The position numbers and the translations under genes were made by a program. The notes beneath the pieces were generated by a model. It made no database searches, was not told where the DNA came from, and worked only from the letters and a program-made list of their open reading frames with translations. This document shows, one piece after another, positions 61,916 through 64,000 of a DNA stretch of 64,000 nt; the stretch's first letter is position 1, and each line of letters opens with the position of its first letter. The DNA is taken from positions 271,827 to 335,826 of the forward strand of contig NZ_FOGG01000002.1 of NCBI RefSeq assembly GCF_900111155.1. The letters run 5' to 3'. Source of the stretch: Pedobacter rhizosphaerae (GTDB taxonomy: Bacteria > Bacteroidota > Bacteroidia > Sphingobacteriales > Sphingobacteriaceae).

Positions 61916-62896
61916 TTATCCAGCAATCCAGCTAAATTTGTAATCCATTGTAGGGTTTTTCATGCGTTCAGCTACACGTAATAAACGAGCAGGTAAGTTC
62001 ATGATATAATCGCGTGCTTTCTCTCCAGCCTCATTCAAATCGCGCATACCTTCAATTTTCCAATCTTCAATTAACTGTTGCATAATTTCTACGTAATCAA
62101 CAGCAGTATATACACCTAAGCGTTGAGCTGCATCAGTAAAATGACCAAAAGTCTGTCCGATTTTTAAGCCTACTTCTCGCAAAAAGTGAGCTGGCATTAC
62201 GATCTTCTTACGCATCATATCCTCAAAAGCAAGCATCGCCTCATTAGGGTCCACTTCAAAAATACGATTCATAAAATCCTTATATGCTTTAGCGTGCCTA
62301 GCTTCATCAGAAGCAATAACGCCACACATTCTGGATAATAGCGTATCTCCATCCCTTTTAGCCAATGATGCTACCCTTCTGTGTGAAATATTAGTAGCCA
62401 TTTCCTGAAAACTGGTATAGATAAAATTGCGGTAAGGATCGTGTCCAGTACCAATATCAAATCCATCTGCAATCAGATATTGTGTAGAAATTTCCATTTG
62501 GCGCATATCAACACGTCCAGATAGATAAAGATATTTATTTAATAAGTCTCCATGGCGGTTCTCTTCTGCAGTCCAGTGACGGTTCCATTTCATCCAACCA
62601 CCATCTTCTGCCATACTAGGACCTTCAACCATAGCTAGCCATGACTCGTAAGTAGGTAAAGCCTCTTCTGTGATGGTATCGCCAATCAATACGGCGACTA
62701 AATCATAAGATAGTTCTTTCGCATTTTCTCTTAAAGTACGGATATCCTGATAAAATGTTTCACTGGTAGAATCCGGTAAGAAGTCTGATGGTTGCCAATT
62801 GGTATCAATAGGTTTCAAATAGGTATCCATCATCTCGAGCATATACTTCTCAACATGGACCATTACTTCCCCTCTTTTCTGTGCAAAAAAGCTCAT
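61916..62896 (-). CDS. Acyl-ACP desaturase (soluble diiron type)
   Basis: 326 residues, soluble. It introduces a double bond into acyl-ACP with O2 and reduced ferredoxin. The diiron ligands are in EENRHG (Glu 112, His 115) and DEARH (Glu 198, His 201), with Glu 165 and a further Glu earlier in helix 2 (about 79-84). TSFQEMATNISHRRVA is conserved in the family. The target bond is not decided by sequence. It is convergent with icmF. On its upstream side is the spacer towards the rRNA operon and a promoter box at 62925. Confidence 0.9.
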   Translation of the reverse strand: MSFFAQKRGEVMVHVEKYMLEMMDTYLKPIDTNWQPSDFLPDSTSETFYQDIRTLRENAKELSYDLVAVLIGDTITEEALPTYESWLAMVEGPSMAEDGGWMKWNRHWTAEENRHGDLLNKYLYLSGRVDMRQMEISTQYLIADGFDIGTGHDPYRNFIYTSFQEMATNISHRRVASLAKRDGDTLLSRMCGVIASDEARHAKAYKDFMNRIFEVDPNEAMLAFEDMMRKKIVMPAHFLREVGLKIGQTFGHFTDAAQRLGVYTAVDYVEIMQQLIEDWKIEGMRDLNEAGEKARDYIMNLPARLLRVAERMKNPTMDYKFSWIAG

Positions 62897-62924
62897 TCGT
62901 TATTCTTATAAAATTGTTATCCTA

Positions 62925-62932
62925 CAAAGATA
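62925..62932 (-). promoter_or_regulatory. Promoter -7 box of the desaturase gene
   Basis: The minus strand reads TATCTTTG, 28 bases before the start codon; no clear -33 box. Confidence 0.45.
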
Positions 62933-63455
62933 ACCAAATAATATGCAAACCATGCTATATTAACACATTAAGTACACAATCAGTTTTAAAAGTGACCTGG
63001 CTTACATTTGAGCGGTATATATGAGTGGAAGGATTAAAATTAGTCTGGAGTCTGAAGTACTTAGTCTGGAGTCTCATCAAAGCGCCTGCAATGCTGTTAA
63101 CTTAAGCTAAATACTGTCTGTCTGAGCTTCCCGATGTGAAATCGGGACAAGTAGTCCAAGACCTTCTTAATAAGTCGAAAACTAAAATGGATTACCTTTC
63201 GACAGGCTCAGGATTGAAAATCCATAGTAGTTTTCGCCTTAAGTTATAGCATTGAAAGCGACTGGTTCGAGGTATAAGTTTTAAGGTCAAGAGGCCTAAA
63301 ACCTTTACTTAACTTTCCTTAATGTTAACCAAAAGTGTAAGGTAAGAGGTGTTGGGCGCAATGGCTGGGTGTGGATGGTGCAGAAACGCTTATTTTCTTT
63401 AGTACGCAGTTTAGGCCATGGCATCCACCTTTAATAGCCTGCCTTAAAACAAGAA
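62933..63455. other. Spacer between desaturase and rRNA operon, repeats but no gene
   Basis: It holds a heptamer tract (63042-63076), a hairpin TCCCGAT/ATCGGGA (63129-63147), and the word CCTTTCGACAGGCTCAGGA around 63200, which I recall as part of dispersed intergenic repeats in this phylum. No open frame of value is present. Confidence 0.5.
63042..63076. repeat. Heptamer tandem array, AGTCTGR type
   Basis: Five 7-base units: AGTCTGG, AGTCTGA, AGTACTT, AGTCTGG, AGTCTCA, in one register. Confidence 0.7.
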
Positions 63456-63481
63456 AACCCCTCAGTGTTAACTGAAGGGTT
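63456..63481 (-). terminator. Terminator of the rRNA operon
   Basis: Arms at 63456-63466 (AACCCCTCAGT) and 63471-63481 (ACTGAAGGGTT) pair with one G-U position. In the minus direction the stem is followed by TTTTCTTGTTTT, so it ends transcription just after 5S. Confidence 0.8.
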
Positions 63482-63492
63482 CCTCTTTAAGA

Positions 63493-63604
<112 letters not shown>

Positions 63605-63615
63605 GATTTTTATTT

Positions 63616-63650
63616 AAGTGATAAGTGTTAAGTACCAAGTGATAAGTAAA
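63616..63650. repeat. Heptamer tandem array in the 23S-5S spacer
   Basis: Five 7-base units: AAGTGAT, AAGTGTT, AAGTACC, AAGTGAT, AAGTAAA. It lies inside the transcribed spacer of the rRNA operon (63605 to about 63737). Confidence 0.75.
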
Positions 63651-63737
63651 CTTACTTAAAACCTGTAACCAATAACTTTCAACCTAAATGACATATTATT
63701 GAAAGAAGTTAAGTTTCGAAGAGCAAACAACGTGTTG

Positions 63738-64000
63738 TTGCTTTGAAAGCTTCGGGTGATTAGTATTACTCGACTGTGATGTCGCCATCTTTACATCTAT
63801 AACCTATCAACGTAGTAGTCTGCTACGGCCCTATATGGAATTCTCATCTCGTGGCTAGTTTCGCACTTAGATGCTTTCAGCGCTTATCTATTCCCAGCGT
63901 AGCTACTCTGCAATGCCCCTGGCGGAACAACAGATTCACTAGAGGCTAGTCCAACCCGGTCCTCTCGTACTAAGGTCAGCCCCACTCAAAATTCCTACGC
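63738..64000 (-). rRNA. rrl: 23S ribosomal RNA, 3' end only
   Basis: The plus strand from about 63738 to the window end is the reverse complement of the 3' end of bacterial 23S rRNA; recognisable blocks are GTACGAGAGGACCGGGTTGG (near 63955-63974) and GGAATTCCATATAG-like helix sequence near 63836. The 5' part lies beyond the window. The 3' end position is estimated. Confidence 0.9.

Noticed and set aside
62897..63490. tRNA or small RNA gene before the rRNA operon terminator
   Set aside because: No cloverleaf with T-loop bases was found; the hairpins seen belong to short repeats.

Overview
The window is about 64 kb of chromosome from a Gram-negative member of the Bacteroidota, most likely Pedobacter or a close relative in the Sphingobacteriaceae. 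The evidence is a SusC/SusD pair with FecR and an ECF sigma factor, lineage-typical families (DUF4294, DUF4783, HU-CCDC81, PafA-type phosphatase, BshB1), AT-rich spacers, promoters of the Bacteroidota form TAnnTTTG, and few Shine-Dalgarno sequences. I see no prophage, insertion sequence, CRISPR array or tRNA. The minus-strand end of an rRNA operon (23S 3' end, spacer, 5S, terminator) closes the window.

Layout. 1-2.6 kb: the tail of an unrecognised gene, lysine 6-aminotransferase and a small membrane protein. 2.7-6.6 kb (minus): a glutaryl-CoA-dehydrogenase-like enzyme, a 188-bp tandem duplication, and the operon DUF4294 / thiol peroxidase / bshB1. 6.7-10.9 kb: rel, fur and purA. 11.1-15.4 kb: pabB facing an M48 protease lipoprotein, then plsY, nadC and DUF4783. 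15.6-28 kb: gpmI with a lipoprotein, a TPR protein, lon, an LpxR-like enzyme, a MACPF lipoprotein, divergent arfB/cmk, a DUF1080 protein, a TPM protein and an SH3 protein. 28.2-32.6 kb: rpsA, a repeat cluster, a GH20 hexosaminidase and a broken small membrane gene. 32.6-39 kb: an AraC regulator divergent from an aldehyde dehydrogenase/DUF779 pair, a DCC protein, a class IV aminotransferase and pyrR-pyrB. 39.5-44.3 kb: a 1007-residue periplasmic TPR protein with a partner outer-membrane barrel. 44.5-51.5 kb: the SusD/SusC/FecR locus with a divergent ECF sigma gene. 51.8-55.2 kb: HU/SPOR protein, ExbB, ExbD and a TonB/TolA-like protein, coupled by TAATG overlaps. 55.3-62.9 kb: folC, a PafA-like phosphatase, fused acyl-CoA mutase IcmF and an acyl-ACP desaturase. 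63.4-64 kb: rRNA.

The genes are mostly core metabolism, stress response (Rel, Fur, Lon, ArfB, bacillithiol and peroxidase) and envelope functions. The SusCD transporter would need the kind of energy supply that the ExbB/ExbD/TonB-like cluster a few kb away could give. Two functionally open envelope modules stand out: the TPR/barrel pair, and the HU/SPOR protein with a histidine-rich repeat.

The most unusual non-coding signal is a set of intergenic arrays with strict 7-, 8- or 9-bp periods. The period is constant within each array while the unit sequence drifts. The clearest is a 288-bp octamer array downstream of pyrB. One heptamer array lies inside the 23S-5S spacer and another overlaps a stop codon. 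Two hairpin-repeat families also occur, at gene ends and starts. TAnnTTTG boxes correct several gene starts and predict very short leaders for arfB, cmk and pabB.
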